Assembly: GCF_001661495.1 (NCBI RefSeq) | Contig: NZ_BDDT01000003.1 | Coordinates: forward strand, 248,001 to 312,000 | Reading direction: 5' to 3' | Length of the DNA: 64,000 bases | Origin: Pseudoalteromonas prydzensis | Lineage (GTDB): Bacteria > Pseudomonadota > Gammaproteobacteria > Enterobacterales > Alteromonadaceae | Shown: positions 54,982-64,000 of the stretch, one piece after another | How positions within the stretch are numbered: position 1 is the first letter of the stretch | Layout of the letters: the number at the start of each line of letters is the position of its first letter | Notes under the pieces: model-generated | Databases searched by the model: none | The model's input: the letters and a program-made list of their open reading frames with translations, nothing else | What the model was told of the DNA's origin: nothing | Program-made: the position numbers and the translations under genes

Positions 54982-56499
54982 TTAGTTGCTCAGCAGCCAC
55001 TCACTTAATAGACGAACACCATAGCCAGTCCCGCCGGCTGAGATTTCATCCTTACCTTTGCTCGCTAACGCATTACCTGCGATATCGATATGAACCCAAC
55101 GGGTATCACCGGCAAAATGTTGTAAAAAACTGGCTGCAGTTGTTGCGCCAGGGCCACTTGAACCTAAATTTTTAAGATCCGCAATATCCGATGATAATGT
55201 GTCTTTATAGCCTAAAGGTAAGCGCCATAAATTTTCATTAACTTGTTTACCAGCTAAAGTTAGTTGCTGAACTAGTTCGTCATCATCTGAAAAAACACCT
55301 GCATAATCATTGCCTACAGCTTTAATTTTAGAGCCGGTAAGGGTTGCAACATCAATCATTACTTGTGGCTTGAAATATTCTCTGGCATACCACATAGCAT
55401 CGCTTAGCACTAAACGACCTTCCGCATCGGTGTTAACAATTTCAACACTCAAGCCTTCAGCGGTGCGCACCACATCGCCAGGTGCGACTGCAAACTGCGA
55501 CACCATGTTGGCAGCCATGCCCATTACAGCCACTACATTTTTATCTGCTTTTGCTAATGCCATAGCTTTAACTGTACCAAGTACGGCTGCGGCGCCTGCC
55601 ATATCTGACTTCATACGCGCTATCGATGCGCCAGTTTTTAAACTGTAGCCGCCTGAATCAAAGGTGATCCCTTTACCGACTAGCGCGATAGGTGTGTCGT
55701 TTGAACCTTTGTAATGCGCAACCACTAAACGAGCACCTTGCTGGCTACCACGGCCTACGGCTTCAAGTGCGCCCATACCGAGTTCTTTTAATTGCTGTGG
55801 CTCTAAAATAGTGATTTCAACACCTAAAGACTCCAGCTCTTTAGCTGCATTAGCAAAATCCACTGGGGTCATTTCAGTGGCAACTTCTGAGGTAAGGTCG
55901 CGAGCTAGAAATACGCCTGCCTGAATACTTTCAAGCTGTGTGTATTCACGCTTTGTTTGTTTGATGTTATCGACATCAAAGCTATAGCTGATTGTTTCAG
56001 TATTTGGTGTTTGTTTGTATTTTTCAAAGCGGTGGTCACGCAAGTTCGCACCATGAGCAAAGTTAGCCGCTAATACGCTATTACTATTTACACCAGCCAA
56101 CTCGTCGCTAGCGATGGTTGCAGTCGCTGTTTTATTAGCAAGTAATTGTGCGTGAATATTGCCACCTAATTTACTCATTAACGCTTTATCAAGTTTATCT
56201 TGCTTGCCTGTGCCCACGATAAGCACACGGTTAAAGTCACTGTTATACGGGGCTAATACTTCAACAACACTGGCGTATTTGCCACTAAAGTCATTACTGT
56301 CAATGGCACGCTGTAATTGGTTATTTAGTGTTTTATTAAGGGATTTGAACCGCTTATTACTGCCATCTTGGGCATAAAACAGTACTAATGCGTTGGCGTT
56401 ATCATCAATTTTATTTGTAAAACTAAACTCTGCGGCTGTGGTTTGCGTACTGATTGTTACAGCAAGTGTGAGTGCCGATAGATTGAAAAGCGTCTTCAT
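54982..56499 (-). CDS. Exported M17 leucyl aminopeptidase
   Basis: A 505-residue, two-metal M17 peptidase with a signal peptide (MKTLFNLSALTLAVTISTQTTAAEF). M17 signatures are VGKGITFDSGGYSLK (Lys and Asp metal ligands), KSDMAGAAAVLG and NTDAEGRLVLSDAMWYA (Asp, Glu and Arg). I chose ATG 56499 because it starts the signal peptide; the GTG at 56547 adds a weaker extension. Most M17 enzymes (PepA) are cytosolic, so export is unusual. It probably frees amino acids from peptides in the periplasm or outside. Confidence 0.9.
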   Translation of the reverse strand: MKTLFNLSALTLAVTISTQTTAAEFSFTNKIDDNANALVLFYAQDGSNKRFKSLNKTLNNQLQRAIDSNDFSGKYASVVEVLAPYNSDFNRVLIVGTGKQDKLDKALMSKLGGNIHAQLLANKTATATIASDELAGVNSNSVLAANFAHGANLRDHRFEKYKQTPNTETISYSFDVDNIKQTKREYTQLESIQAGVFLARDLTSEVATEMTPVDFANAAKELESLGVEITILEPQQLKELGMGALEAVGRGSQQGARLVVAHYKGSNDTPIALVGKGITFDSGGYSLKTGASIARMKSDMAGAAAVLGTVKAMALAKADKNVVAVMGMAANMVSQFAVAPGDVVRTAEGLSVEIVNTDAEGRLVLSDAMWYAREYFKPQVMIDVATLTGSKIKAVGNDYAGVFSDDDELVQQLTLAGKQVNENLWRLPLGYKDTLSSDIADLKNLGSSGPGATTAASFLQHFAGDTRWVHIDIAGNALASKGKDEISAGGTGYGVRLLSEWLLSN

Positions 56500-56668
56500 T
56501 GTTAAACCTAAATTAAATAAAAGCCTTTTTACCTTACTTAGGTTCACAGGTTAAGTCGAATTCGGTAAAGCTGCGATAATGAGCGATAAAATAATACAAA
56601 CGAATGAAATAATAGTATCTGCTCTAAGGTCTACTAAAATGAAGCAATTAATAGAGTGAGGTAGGGGA

Positions 56669-57961
56669 ATGATGACATCAATGAATTGGCTTAAATTAGC
56701 CACTTGCAGCGTTTTGTTCAGCGTGGCCAGTTATGCGCTGTCGCTTGAAAATGAAACAGACCGTGATGTGCAAGCCACCATGCATTTAGAAACTATTGTG
56801 CTTGGCTCTGGCTGCTTTTGGGGCGCTGAAAAACGCTATGAAGCACTAGCTGGTGTGATCGATGCAGAATCTGGTTATGCAGATGGTAAAGGGTTCAAAG
56901 CAACTTACCGCAACATAACTAAACAATCACGTCGCTTCGATGAGAACAATTATGCTGAAGTCGTTCAAGTCACTTACAATAGTAATATTATAAGCGCCGC
57001 AACATTACTGAAAAATTATTTTGAAAGTCATGATCCAACCCAAAAAAATCGCCAAGGTAATGATATCGGCACTCAATATCGTTCAATTATTTTAACCACT
57101 ACTACAGAGCAAGCAGAAGTGGTTGAAAAATTACGAGCGCAATATCAAAGTAAACTAACCGCAGCTGGGTTTGGAGAAATTCAAACTATCGTTAAACCGC
57201 TGACTGAGTTTTTTCCAGCAGAGGAATACCATCAAGATTATTTAGTTAAGAATCCAAATGGCTATTGCCCGGATCACTCAACGGGCGTGGTATTTGAAAA
57301 AGTTACCGAAGATGCAGTCGATAACACGGCATTATTAGTTGGAAAACAGATTGTTGTGATTGATTCACGTGATTATTGCCCATATTGTGAGAAGTTTAAA
57401 AAGGATGTTAGCAATGAGTACAAAGGCAGTATTGCGTTAACCTATCGTAAGGCTGATCAACTTGATGGCTTAACGATTAAAACACCAACGTGGGCAACTC
57501 CCACTATCTTGTTTTTAGAAAATGGCAAAGAGATTTATGGTCGTCAAGGGTATGTGTCAGCAACTGAATTTTATAAAGCACTGGGAGCTTTTAAATTAGG
57601 TGATAGTGAGGCTTACTCGGTGGCATTTAATGCCAGTACAGATAGCCCATTTTGTAAGCAATACGATATATTTAAAAATACGCCCGACGGTATTTTTATT
57701 GATAAACTCAGTGGAGTCCCTTTATTTGACACGCGTGACAGATTTAAATCGGGTACTGGCTGGTTGTCATTTACGCATCCAGTGAAAGGCACAGTTACAC
57801 TGCATGATGACAACAGTTATGGCATGCAGCGGATTGAAATAAAATCAAAATCGTCAGGTATTCATTTAGGGCATTTGTTTCCAGGTGAAGGCCCTAAAGG
57901 GCAGGATCGTTATTGTATAAATGCAACTGTTTTAGAGTTTGTGGCTCGTAAGCAAAGCTAA
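56669..57961 (+). CDS. msrAB: Secreted MsrA-thioredoxin-MsrB fusion (methionine sulfoxide reductase)
   Basis: A 430-residue three-domain repair enzyme for oxidised methionine. After a signal peptide (MMTSMNWLKLATCSVLFSVASYALS) comes MsrA with catalytic C49 in GSGCFWGAEKRY (about 40-210). A thioredoxin-like domain follows with C237 and C240 in DYCPYCEKF (about 220-320). MsrB is last, with SGTGWLSF, GIHLGHLFPGEGPKGQDRYCIN and catalytic C416. The zinc CxxC pairs of classical MsrB are missing. Neisseria PilB has thioredoxin first, so the domain order differs. Single gene; LysR follows, convergent. Confidence 0.92.
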   Translation: MMTSMNWLKLATCSVLFSVASYALSLENETDRDVQATMHLETIVLGSGCFWGAEKRYEALAGVIDAESGYADGKGFKATYRNITKQSRRFDENNYAEVVQVTYNSNIISAATLLKNYFESHDPTQKNRQGNDIGTQYRSIILTTTTEQAEVVEKLRAQYQSKLTAAGFGEIQTIVKPLTEFFPAEEYHQDYLVKNPNGYCPDHSTGVVFEKVTEDAVDNTALLVGKQIVVIDSRDYCPYCEKFKKDVSNEYKGSIALTYRKADQLDGLTIKTPTWATPTILFLENGKEIYGRQGYVSATEFYKALGAFKLGDSEAYSVAFNASTDSPFCKQYDIFKNTPDGIFIDKLSGVPLFDTRDRFKSGTGWLSFTHPVKGTVTLHDDNSYGMQRIEIKSKSSGIHLGHLFPGEGPKGQDRYCINATVLEFVARKQS

Positions 57962-57983
57962 CACGGCTTGTTTACCCAAAATC

Positions 57984-58010
57984 AAAACCCAGTCATGCAC
58001 TGGGTTTTAT
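57984..58010. terminator. Bidirectional terminator between msrAB and the LysR gene
   Basis: AAAACCCAGT pairs with ACTGGGTTTT around CATGC, followed by ATTTT. It covers the LysR stop codon region. Both converging genes can use it. Confidence 0.85.
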
Positions 58011-58898
58011 TTTATGAATATCACTTAAGTGTTTAAAAGTATCTAGTAACCACTTTATAAATAGTTCAAGTGAGGCGTTGGTCTCACTCGGATCATGTTG
58101 GACTAAGTAATACTTGTCTTTAGTCACTAATGGTTCTTCGGTGAAGTTAAATAGCCAGCTTTCATCAAACCAAGTTTGACTAATAGGTAAGGGGATAAGT
58201 GCGATCCCCATGCCTTGTTGGGCTGCGCGGGCAACACCAAACATACTATCGATTTGGATAATTTGTTTTGGTGAAAAGTCATCAAGGCCTACATGTTCAG
58301 CCCATTGGTGCCATGCCCAAGGACGGGCTTTATGTAAAATCAGTGGCACTTGCTGTAACGCTTCAAGGGGATTTTCATGCCATTGTTGCCAATTTTCTTT
58401 ATTACAGGCCGGAGAATATTGTAACGAAAACAGCTCATGAACCACGCCCTCAAGGGGTTTTGATGACGACAGTACAATCGATAGATCACTGTTTATAGCC
58501 AATTCTTTACGCGTTTTCATGGTATTAAGTTGTAAATTGGTTTTCGGGTGCTCGGTGGTCCACTCACTGAGTTTTGGCATCAATAGTTCACTGGCAAAAA
58601 ACTCAGGTAAAGTAATACTGATAGTGACATTCTCTTGCAACTGACTAAATTCAGTGATGGTTTTTTCAAGCGCTTTGATCAGCGGTGACACCGAATCATA
58701 AAAGTTTTTACCCGCCGCGGTTAAATTGATAGAGCGAGTTTGGCGTTCGAATAGCTCAATACCTAACTGCTCTTCTAGCTGCTTGATTTGGTGACTAACA
58801 GCTGATGGCGTAAGGTAAAGTAAGTTAGCGGCTTCTTTAAAGCTTAACGTTCTTGCCGCAAAACAAAATGAACGTAATCCTCTAATAGGTGTTTGCAT
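57993..58898 (-). CDS. LysR-family transcriptional regulator
   Basis: A 301-residue regulator. The N-terminal helix-turn-helix is LRSFCFAARTLSFKEAANLLYLTPSAVSHQIKQLEEQLGIELFERQ (residues 7-53). An effector-binding domain begins near 90. The N-terminus resembles the GcvA group. No target is divergently placed, because the next gene upstream ends in the same direction, so the regulated genes are not clear from context. The stop codon lies inside the shared terminator. Confidence 0.9.
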   Translation of the reverse strand: MQTPIRGLRSFCFAARTLSFKEAANLLYLTPSAVSHQIKQLEEQLGIELFERQTRSINLTAAGKNFYDSVSPLIKALEKTITEFSQLQENVTISITLPEFFASELLMPKLSEWTTEHPKTNLQLNTMKTRKELAINSDLSIVLSSSKPLEGVVHELFSLQYSPACNKENWQQWHENPLEALQQVPLILHKARPWAWHQWAEHVGLDDFSPKQIIQIDSMFGVARAAQQGMGIALIPLPISQTWFDESWLFNFTEEPLVTKDKYYLVQHDPSETNASLELFIKWLLDTFKHLSDIHKIKPSA

Positions 58899-59264
58899 AA
58901 TCGATGTTAGTAATTCTCAATAACGTTAGTAAAGCAATAACTATCCCAACTTGCGAGACATTAGCAAAATTAGTTTGCAACATAGCTATTTTCTGCATTT
59001 ATAATTAAAAAACAACCAATTTAGGGTTATTTAATTTGTGTGATATTAGTTATCAGGTTAATCGGTGCTTTGACTTTTTGTCTACAACAACTAGCTGAGT
59101 TATCCAATTGTAGTACAAATCACAGTTATGGGGCACAAAAAAATGTTTTGCTGTAATTTGGTGCAGTTTAATGGCGAAAAAAAATCCCTCTTGCGAGGGA
59201 TTTTGGGTAACTCAGCGCCATTGGCACTGGGAATGAGGTCGGTACAAGGTGAGTGAGAGGTAAA
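58899..59264. other. Gap between the LysR gene and the leucine operon end
   Basis: 366 bp holding the LysR promoter side and, at 59177-59204, the terminator of the minus-strand liu/CoA-transferase operon. It is A/T rich. I see no further gene. Confidence 0.5.
59177..59204 (-). terminator. Terminator of the liu/CoA-transferase operon
   Basis: On the minus strand AAAATCCCTC, GCAA and GAGGGATTTT form a 10-bp stem that runs into eight T. It lies 61 nt after the last gene of the operon. Confidence 0.88.
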
Positions 59265-59921
59265 TTAAAACACCATCTCTGGCACGTCACCATTAACGAG
59301 CAATTTTCCTGCCGTTTTACTTATGATTTCATCCACAGATACGCCAGGAGCGCGCTCTAGCAGATGAAATGCGCCGTCTTTAACTTCTAACACGGCTAAA
59401 TCCGTTACTATTTTCTTTACACAGTTAACACCAGTTAACGGTAAAGAGCAACTTTCGAGTAATTTTGAGTCACCATGCTTACTGGCATGAGTCATAGTAA
59501 CTATTATATTCTTAGCGCCAGCGACAAGGTCCATCGCGCCGCCCATGCCTTTTATAAGCTTCTTTGGGATCATCCACGATGCGATGTTGCCGTGCTGGTC
59601 AACTTCAAATGCACCTAAGACTGTTAAGTCTACATGACCTCCGCGGATCATTGCAAAACTATCTGCACTATTAAATATGGCTGCACCTGTGGCTGCTGTC
59701 ACGGTTTCTTTACCCGCGTTGATCATATCGGCGTCAAGCTCAGCTTTAGTAGGGTATGGTCCCATGCCTAATAAGCCATTTTCAGACTGTAGCATGACTT
59801 CAATACCATCAGGTACATAGTTAGCAACGAGGGTAGGAATACCAATACCCAAATTTACGTAGTAACCGTCTTGTAATTCTTGCGCAACACGCATTGCGAC
59901 TTGTTCACGTGATAATGCCAT
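59265..59921 (-). CDS. 3-oxoacid CoA-transferase subunit B
   Basis: With subunit A it transfers CoA from succinyl-CoA to acetoacetate. It has 218 residues. The catalytic Glu lies in LQSENGLLGMGPYP, and VNLGIGIPTLVANYVPDG is the family start. ATG 59921 has AGGAG 7 nt upstream; the longer frame to 60065 overlaps subunit A and is unconserved. It is last in the operon and follows subunit A by 10 nt. It could equally be called scoB or atoA; the succinyl donor is inferred. Confidence 0.9.
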   Translation of the reverse strand: MALSREQVAMRVAQELQDGYYVNLGIGIPTLVANYVPDGIEVMLQSENGLLGMGPYPTKAELDADMINAGKETVTAATGAAIFNSADSFAMIRGGHVDLTVLGAFEVDQHGNIASWMIPKKLIKGMGGAMDLVAGAKNIIVTMTHASKHGDSKLLESCSLPLTGVNCVKKIVTDLAVLEVKDGAFHLLERAPGVSVDEIISKTAGKLLVNGDVPEMVF

Positions 59922-59931
59922 GATGTTGCTC

Positions 59932-60630
59932 CTAATCGCTGGTGGTGACGCGTTCAATGCGTTTTTCAAAGCTGCCTTTGATAACGCGATTAACAAAAAT
60001 ACCTGGGGTATGAATTTGGCTTGGCTCAAGTTCGCCTGGTTCAACAATTTCTTCAACTTCAGCAACGGTAATTTTACCCGCAGTTGCAGCCATTGGGTTG
60101 AAGTTCATTGCCGTGTGTCGAAACACTAAATTACCGTAACGGTCGGCTTTCCACGCTTTTACAATGGCAAACTCGCCAGTGATTGATTCCTCTAAAATAT
60201 ACGGGCGGCCAGCAAACTCTTTAACTTCTTTACCCTCAGCAACCGGTGTGCCGTAGCCTGTCGCAGTATAAAACGCAGGAATGCCAGCACCGCCAGCGCG
60301 CATTTTTTCAGCTAAGGTACCTTGTGGAGTTAATACAACGTCTATTTCACCGCTTAATAATTGTTGTTCAAAAAGGGCATTCTCACCAACATACGAAGCA
60401 ATGATTTTTTTAATTTGTTTGTCGTGTAATAAAATCCCTAAACCAAAGTCATCAACACCACAGTTATTTGAAACCACAGTGAGATCTTTAGTTTGTTTAC
60501 GTTTGATTTCGCCAATTAATCCCTCTGGGATACCGCATAAACCAAAGCCACCAGCGATAATAGTATCGCCATCTTTTAAACCTTCCATTGCAGCTTCATA
60601 ACTCGAAACCACTTTATCGAAACCGGCCAT
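59932..60630 (-). CDS. 3-oxoacid CoA-transferase subunit A
   Basis: The partner of subunit B, 232 residues. [25 protein letters not shown] is the CoA-binding start (about 14-38), and [35 protein letters not shown] the CoA-transferase I signature. It lies 38 nt after liuE, in the same operon, and so uses acetoacetate from HMG-CoA cleavage. Either scoA or atoD would be a fair name. Confidence 0.92.
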   Translation of the reverse strand: MAGFDKVVSSYEAAMEGLKDGDTIIAGGFGLCGIPEGLIGEIKRKQTKDLTVVSNNCGVDDFGLGILLHDKQIKKIIASYVGENALFEQQLLSGEIDVVLTPQGTLAEKMRAGGAGIPAFYTATGYGTPVAEGKEVKEFAGRPYILEESITGEFAIVKAWKADRYGNLVFRHTAMNFNPMAATAGKITVAEVEEIVEPGELEPSQIHTPGIFVNRVIKGSFEKRIERVTTSD

Positions 60631-60668
60631 GGGCCCACTCCTTATAATTATGTTTAAAACTGCTGTTA

Positions 60669-61583
60669 TTACACAGCAGCTTGATTTTTAAGGGCAAGGG
60701 AAACCTTGCTTACAGGTTGTTTGTTTAATGCACTACAAATAGCCCAACCAGCCTTAGCCAGTCTTTCTAAATCAATTCCATGCTCAATGCCAAGCCCTTG
60801 TAGTAAGTAAACCACATCCTCAGTGGCAACATTTCCTGACGCCCCCTTGGCATAAGGGCAGCCACCAAGGCCTGCAACTGCACTGTCAACCGTTGCTATA
60901 CCTCGCTTTAAAGCGGTGTAAATATTTGTGAGCGCTTGCCCATAAGTGTCGTGAAAGTGAACAGCTAACAATGACTTATCAATATGAGTTAGAAGTAAGT
61001 CTAGTAGCTGATCGACCTTTTTGGCAGTACCCACACCAATTGTGTCGCCAAGGCTAATTTCATAACAGCCAAGTGCTAATAACTTTTCTGTTACCGCCAG
61101 CACTGCCTGAGGGTCAATATCACCTTCGTACGGACAACCTAATACGCAGCTTACATATCCGCGTACTCTAATGTTATGTGCTTTGGCAAACGCTAAGACG
61201 TCCGTAAAACGTGCAATACTTTCATCAATCGAGCAGTTGATATTCTTTTGGCAAAACGATTCACTGGCTGCAGTAAATATAGCAAATTCTTTAATACCTA
61301 CAGCATGCGCGGCTTCTGCACCCTTTAAATTTGGGGTGAGGGCAGTGAGATTGCAATCAGGTAATTCAAGTGCGCTAATTACTTCGCTAGAATCGGCCAT
61401 TTGCGGCACCCATTTAGGTGATACAAAGGCACCAGCTTCAATATCTTTAATACCCGCAGCGGCGAGTGCATTGATAAGTGTAACCTTACTTTGAGTACTT
61501 ACAGCACTTTCGTTTTGTAAACCATCACGTGCACCGACTTCAACAATACGCACATTGCTTGGTAATTGATTTGAATTACTCAT
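60669..61583 (-). CDS. liuE: Hydroxymethylglutaryl-CoA lyase
   Basis: It cleaves HMG-CoA to acetyl-CoA and acetoacetate, the last step of leucine degradation. It has 304 residues. [12 protein letters not shown] (Arg and Asp metal/catalytic site) begins the TIM barrel, [14 protein letters not shown] has the metal-binding His pair, and [22 protein letters not shown] has the catalytic Cys loop. ATG 61583 overlaps the liuD stop by 8 nt; a longer frame to 61598 is not needed. Confidence 0.95.
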   Translation of the reverse strand: MSNSNQLPSNVRIVEVGARDGLQNESAVSTQSKVTLINALAAAGIKDIEAGAFVSPKWVPQMADSSEVISALELPDCNLTALTPNLKGAEAAHAVGIKEFAIFTAASESFCQKNINCSIDESIARFTDVLAFAKAHNIRVRGYVSCVLGCPYEGDIDPQAVLAVTEKLLALGCYEISLGDTIGVGTAKKVDQLLDLLLTHIDKSLLAVHFHDTYGQALTNIYTALKRGIATVDSAVAGLGGCPYAKGASGNVATEDVVYLLQGLGIEHGIDLERLAKAGWAICSALNKQPVSKVSLALKNQAAV

Positions 61584-63552
61584 CAGCTGCACTCTCATCG
61601 GTGACTATTGCCAACAGCGCACCATGACTTACTAATTCGCCTTCAGCAAAACAATAACTTTGCAGCACGCCATCATGTGGGGCGGTAAGAGTGTATTCCA
61701 TTTTCATCGCTTCAATGATCACCACGGCATCACCTTTAGTGATTTGGCTACCTACATCCACTAAATGCTTCACAACAGTACCATTGAGCGGAGCTGCAAG
61801 TGGCAGTGCATCACTTTCGTGTTCGCTGACATAATGCTTATCAATAATGTCAAAACGGCTTTGTAGCGCCTTATACATCACTGTGATGGTGTTATCATGC
61901 ATAGCTACATGAGATGTGTGTTTCTCGCCATTTATAAATACACTACAGTGGTTATTTTCAAGGTTGCCAGAGGTTGTATAGTCAACTTCATTAACGTGAA
62001 TAATATAACCATCAGCGGTTGCTGTCGCCGTGATCTGCTGTTCAACAAATGGAACTGTAATGGTAGTTGCACTGTTAAGTTTAAAACCGGTTAAGTTATC
62101 CCAAGCTGAGTATTTATCGTGTTGCTTAAGCGAAGATAAATAGCTAAATGCAGCAATAACTTGGCTAAAATCTCGGTGCTTTTTATCCACTTCAATCAAG
62201 GCTTCACCTTGTTCTTCGATAAAGTGGGTATCAGGCGCGCCTTGTTTAAACGTAGGGTGATTAGCAAGTGTATGTAAAAAGCTCACGTTACAGCTAAATC
62301 CGGCTAAATGAAATTGCTCAAGTGCAGTACTTAAACGGGCTAAGGCTTGTTCACGGTTTTCATCGTGAACAATAAGTTTTGCGATCATCGGATCGTAAAA
62401 CGGGCTAATTTCATCCCCTTGCATTACACCGGTATCAATACGTACATATTCTGATTGAGCTGGTATATACAAGCTATTAATGGTGCCAGAGCAAGGAATA
62501 AAGTCATTACTTGGATCTTCAGCATAAATACGCGCTTCAAAACTATGGCCGTGTAATTGAATATCAGTTTGCGCAAGTGGAAGCGGTTGACCTGCGGCAA
62601 TATTTATTTGCCAATTAACTAAGTCAACGCCGGTAACCATTTCAGTTACTGGGTGCTCTACCTGTAAACGCGTGTTCATTTCCATAAAGAAGAACTCATC
62701 GCCACACAATAAAAACTCCACCGTACCAGCACCGCGATAATTAATTGCTAAAGCACAACGAACCGCAGCTTCGCCCATTTCTTTGCGTAACGCGTCGCTT
62801 AAGCCTGGAGCTGGTGCTTCTTCAATTACTTTTTGATGACGACGTTGTAACGAACAATCACGGTCACCTAAATACACGCAGTTACCATGGTTATCAGCAA
62901 ATACTTGTACTTCAACGTGGCGCGGTTTATTTACATAGCGTTCAAGTAGCACTAAGTCATTACCAAAGCCTGCAATTGCTTCACGCTGAGCGCCTTGTAG
63001 GGCACTGATAAAGTCTTTTGCATGCTCGACAATACGCATGCCTTTACCGCCACCACCAAATGCTGCTTTGATAAGCACAGGGTAGCCAATTTTTTCAGCT
63101 TCAGCGTGTAAAAACTCTGGATCTTGTTTATCGCCGTAATAACCTGGCACCAATGGTACATTGGCCGCTGCCATGATCTCTTTCGCACGGGTTTTTGAAC
63201 CCATGGCTTCAATGCTCGACGCTGGTGGACCAATAAAAGCAATGTTGTGTTGTTCACAGGCTTTGGCAAATTCACTATTTTCAGATAAAAAGCCATAGCC
63301 TGGGTGAATACAATCAACACCTGCAGCCAGTGCTACTTTAAGAATTTTATCTGCAACTAAGTAGGAGTCTTTACTCGGTGCTGCGCCAATATGGTAGGCT
63401 TCGTCGGCTAATTTTACGTGTTGTGCGTGTTTATCGGCGTCTGAATAGACAGCGACCGTTGTTAAACCCATTTGCTTGGCAGTGCGCATTACCCGACAGG
63501 CAATTTCACCACGGTTAGCAATAAGAATTTTTTTCAATGATTGTGTGCTCAT
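61576..63552 (-). CDS. liuD: Methylcrotonoyl-CoA carboxylase, biotin-containing alpha subunit
   Basis: It carboxylates biotin and 3-methylcrotonyl-CoA with the beta subunit (liuB, outside the window). It has 658 residues. The biotin carboxylase domain starts KKILIANRGEIACRVMRTAKQMG and has the GGGGKGMRIV ATP-grasp loop (about 160-170) and MNTRLQVEHPVTE. The biotin-carrying Lys is K617 in EAMKMEYT. ATG 63552 has GGGGT 5 nt upstream; the TTG at 63573 is inside liuC. Confidence 0.95.
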   Translation of the reverse strand: MSTQSLKKILIANRGEIACRVMRTAKQMGLTTVAVYSDADKHAQHVKLADEAYHIGAAPSKDSYLVADKILKVALAAGVDCIHPGYGFLSENSEFAKACEQHNIAFIGPPASSIEAMGSKTRAKEIMAAANVPLVPGYYGDKQDPEFLHAEAEKIGYPVLIKAAFGGGGKGMRIVEHAKDFISALQGAQREAIAGFGNDLVLLERYVNKPRHVEVQVFADNHGNCVYLGDRDCSLQRRHQKVIEEAPAPGLSDALRKEMGEAAVRCALAINYRGAGTVEFLLCGDEFFFMEMNTRLQVEHPVTEMVTGVDLVNWQINIAAGQPLPLAQTDIQLHGHSFEARIYAEDPSNDFIPCSGTINSLYIPAQSEYVRIDTGVMQGDEISPFYDPMIAKLIVHDENREQALARLSTALEQFHLAGFSCNVSFLHTLANHPTFKQGAPDTHFIEEQGEALIEVDKKHRDFSQVIAAFSYLSSLKQHDKYSAWDNLTGFKLNSATTITVPFVEQQITATATADGYIIHVNEVDYTTSGNLENNHCSVFINGEKHTSHVAMHDNTITVMYKALQSRFDIIDKHYVSEHESDALPLAAPLNGTVVKHLVDVGSQITKGDAVVIIEAMKMEYTLTAPHDGVLQSYCFAEGELVSHGALLAIVTDESAADE

Positions 63553-63560
63553 GGTGACCC

Positions 63561-64000
63561 CTATTTCTGCCAATTTGGTGGGCGCTTTTCAAAAAAGGCA
63601 GTTAAGCCTTCTTGGCCTTCTTCTGATACGCGAATTTCTGCAATTCGCTCGGCGGTTAAATTAATAATTTGACCGTTAATATCATGGCCTGCCACATCGT
63701 TAATTAACTGTTTCGCAGCGCGTACCGCTACAGGGCCATTATCTAGTAAGGTTTCAAGTAGTTGATCAACTGCACACTCTAACTTGCCAGTAACTTGATG
63801 AATAAGGCCAAGTTGTTTCGCCGTATGAGCATCAAAAATTTCAGCGGTTAAAAAGTAACGACGCGCGGCGCGTTCGCCAATTGCACGGATCACATAAGGG
63901 CTGATGACCGCAGGGATCAGCCCTAATTTGACTTCGCTTAAACAAAACTGTGCGTTGTCTTGGCAAATTGCAATATCGCAACAAGCGATCAAGCCAAGTG
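63561..64000 (-). CDS. liuC: Enoyl-CoA hydratase family protein, probable methylglutaconyl-CoA hydratase (partial)
   Basis: The C-terminal half of an enoyl-CoA hydratase/isomerase, running off the window at 64000. It contains LGLIACCDIAICQDNAQFCLSEVKLGLIPAVISPYVIRAIGE, in which the Glu in SEVKLG is a catalytic residue, and ends SEEGQEGLTAFFEKRPPNW. Its place before liuD and liuE in the same operon points to LiuC, which hydrates 3-methylglutaconyl-CoA to HMG-CoA. The N-terminal part is outside the window. Confidence 0.88.
   Translation of the reverse strand, partial: LGLIACCDIAICQDNAQFCLSEVKLGLIPAVISPYVIRAIGERAARRYFLTAEIFDAHTAKQLGLIHQVTGKLECAVDQLLETLLDNGPVAVRAAKQLINDVAGHDINGQIINLTAERIAEIRVSEEGQEGLTAFFEKRPPNWQK

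Noticed and set aside
59922-60065. 48-codon extension of CoA-transferase subunit B
   Set aside because: It overlaps subunit A, and ATG 59921 has AGGAG at proper spacing.

Overview
The window looks like a chromosomal segment of a marine gammaproteobacterium of the order Alteromonadales, most likely Pseudoalteromonas or a close relative. The reasons are gene content and order: msbA-lpxK-ycaR-kdsB, gltA divergent from sdhCDAB-sucABCD, the argA, glnS, fur-fldA-ybfE-ybfF and seqA-pgm neighbourhoods, an AT-leaning composition, and bkd and liu branched-chain catabolism genes. The genus is an inference from content and was not tested by any search. I saw no rRNA or tRNA gene, CRISPR array, prophage or intact insertion sequence.

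Layout. 1-2760: envelope genes (end of msbA, lpxK, a Trm112-like protein, kdsB, an RluA-type pseudouridine synthase), all overlapping. 2761-5199: tcdA facing csdE and csdA, the CsdA-CsdE-CsdL sulfur and tRNA-modification group. 5328-16888: a TCA block, with gltA (minus) divergent from sdhCDAB-sucAB, then a terminator and a separate sucCD unit. SucB carries two lipoyl domains. 17001-24054: argA behind an ArgR box, a DUF3083-like gene, glnS, fur, fldA, ybfE, a DUF2788 protein and ybfF. 24194-27551: seqA, pgm and astE. 27684-31604: a palindromic operator (LiuR-like) and bkdA1-A2-B, the branched-chain 2-oxoacid dehydrogenase. 31662-37433: a 10-TM metal exporter behind a Fur-type box, a secreted M28 peptidase, DUF3025 and a Nat-type ABC exporter.

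37434-38881 is the only clearly accessory stretch. Two direct copies of a roughly 100-bp repeat, each with internal inverted arms, flank a small lipoprotein gene, with a GNAT-like fragment on one side and a start-less reading frame on the other. 38882-45670: an RND efflux pair, a cNMP/CBS/DUF294 protein and its exonuclease partner. 45719-52281: a BCCT betaine-type transporter, egtB-egtD (ergothioneine), a PhzF-like protein lacking the usual catalytic Glu, and asnB. 52437-56499: pcp, pxpC and pxpB (5-oxoproline) and an exported M17 aminopeptidase. 56669-58898: a secreted MsrA-thioredoxin-MsrB fusion and a LysR regulator. 59265-64000: a minus-strand leucine-degradation operon (liuC partial, liuD, liuE) followed by a 3-oxoacid CoA-transferase pair.

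The genes connect through central metabolism. bkd and liu feed branched-chain carbon to acetyl-CoA and acetoacetate, the CoA-transferase activates acetoacetate using succinyl-CoA, and gltA/sdh/suc oxidise the acetyl units. Neither dehydrogenase cluster encodes its own E3, so a shared lpd elsewhere is implied. Most of the window is ordinary core genome. The points most worth a second look are the repeat-flanked spot at 37.4-38.9 kb, the Msr fusion, the metal exporter's double control region, the bkd operator and the PhzF-like protein.
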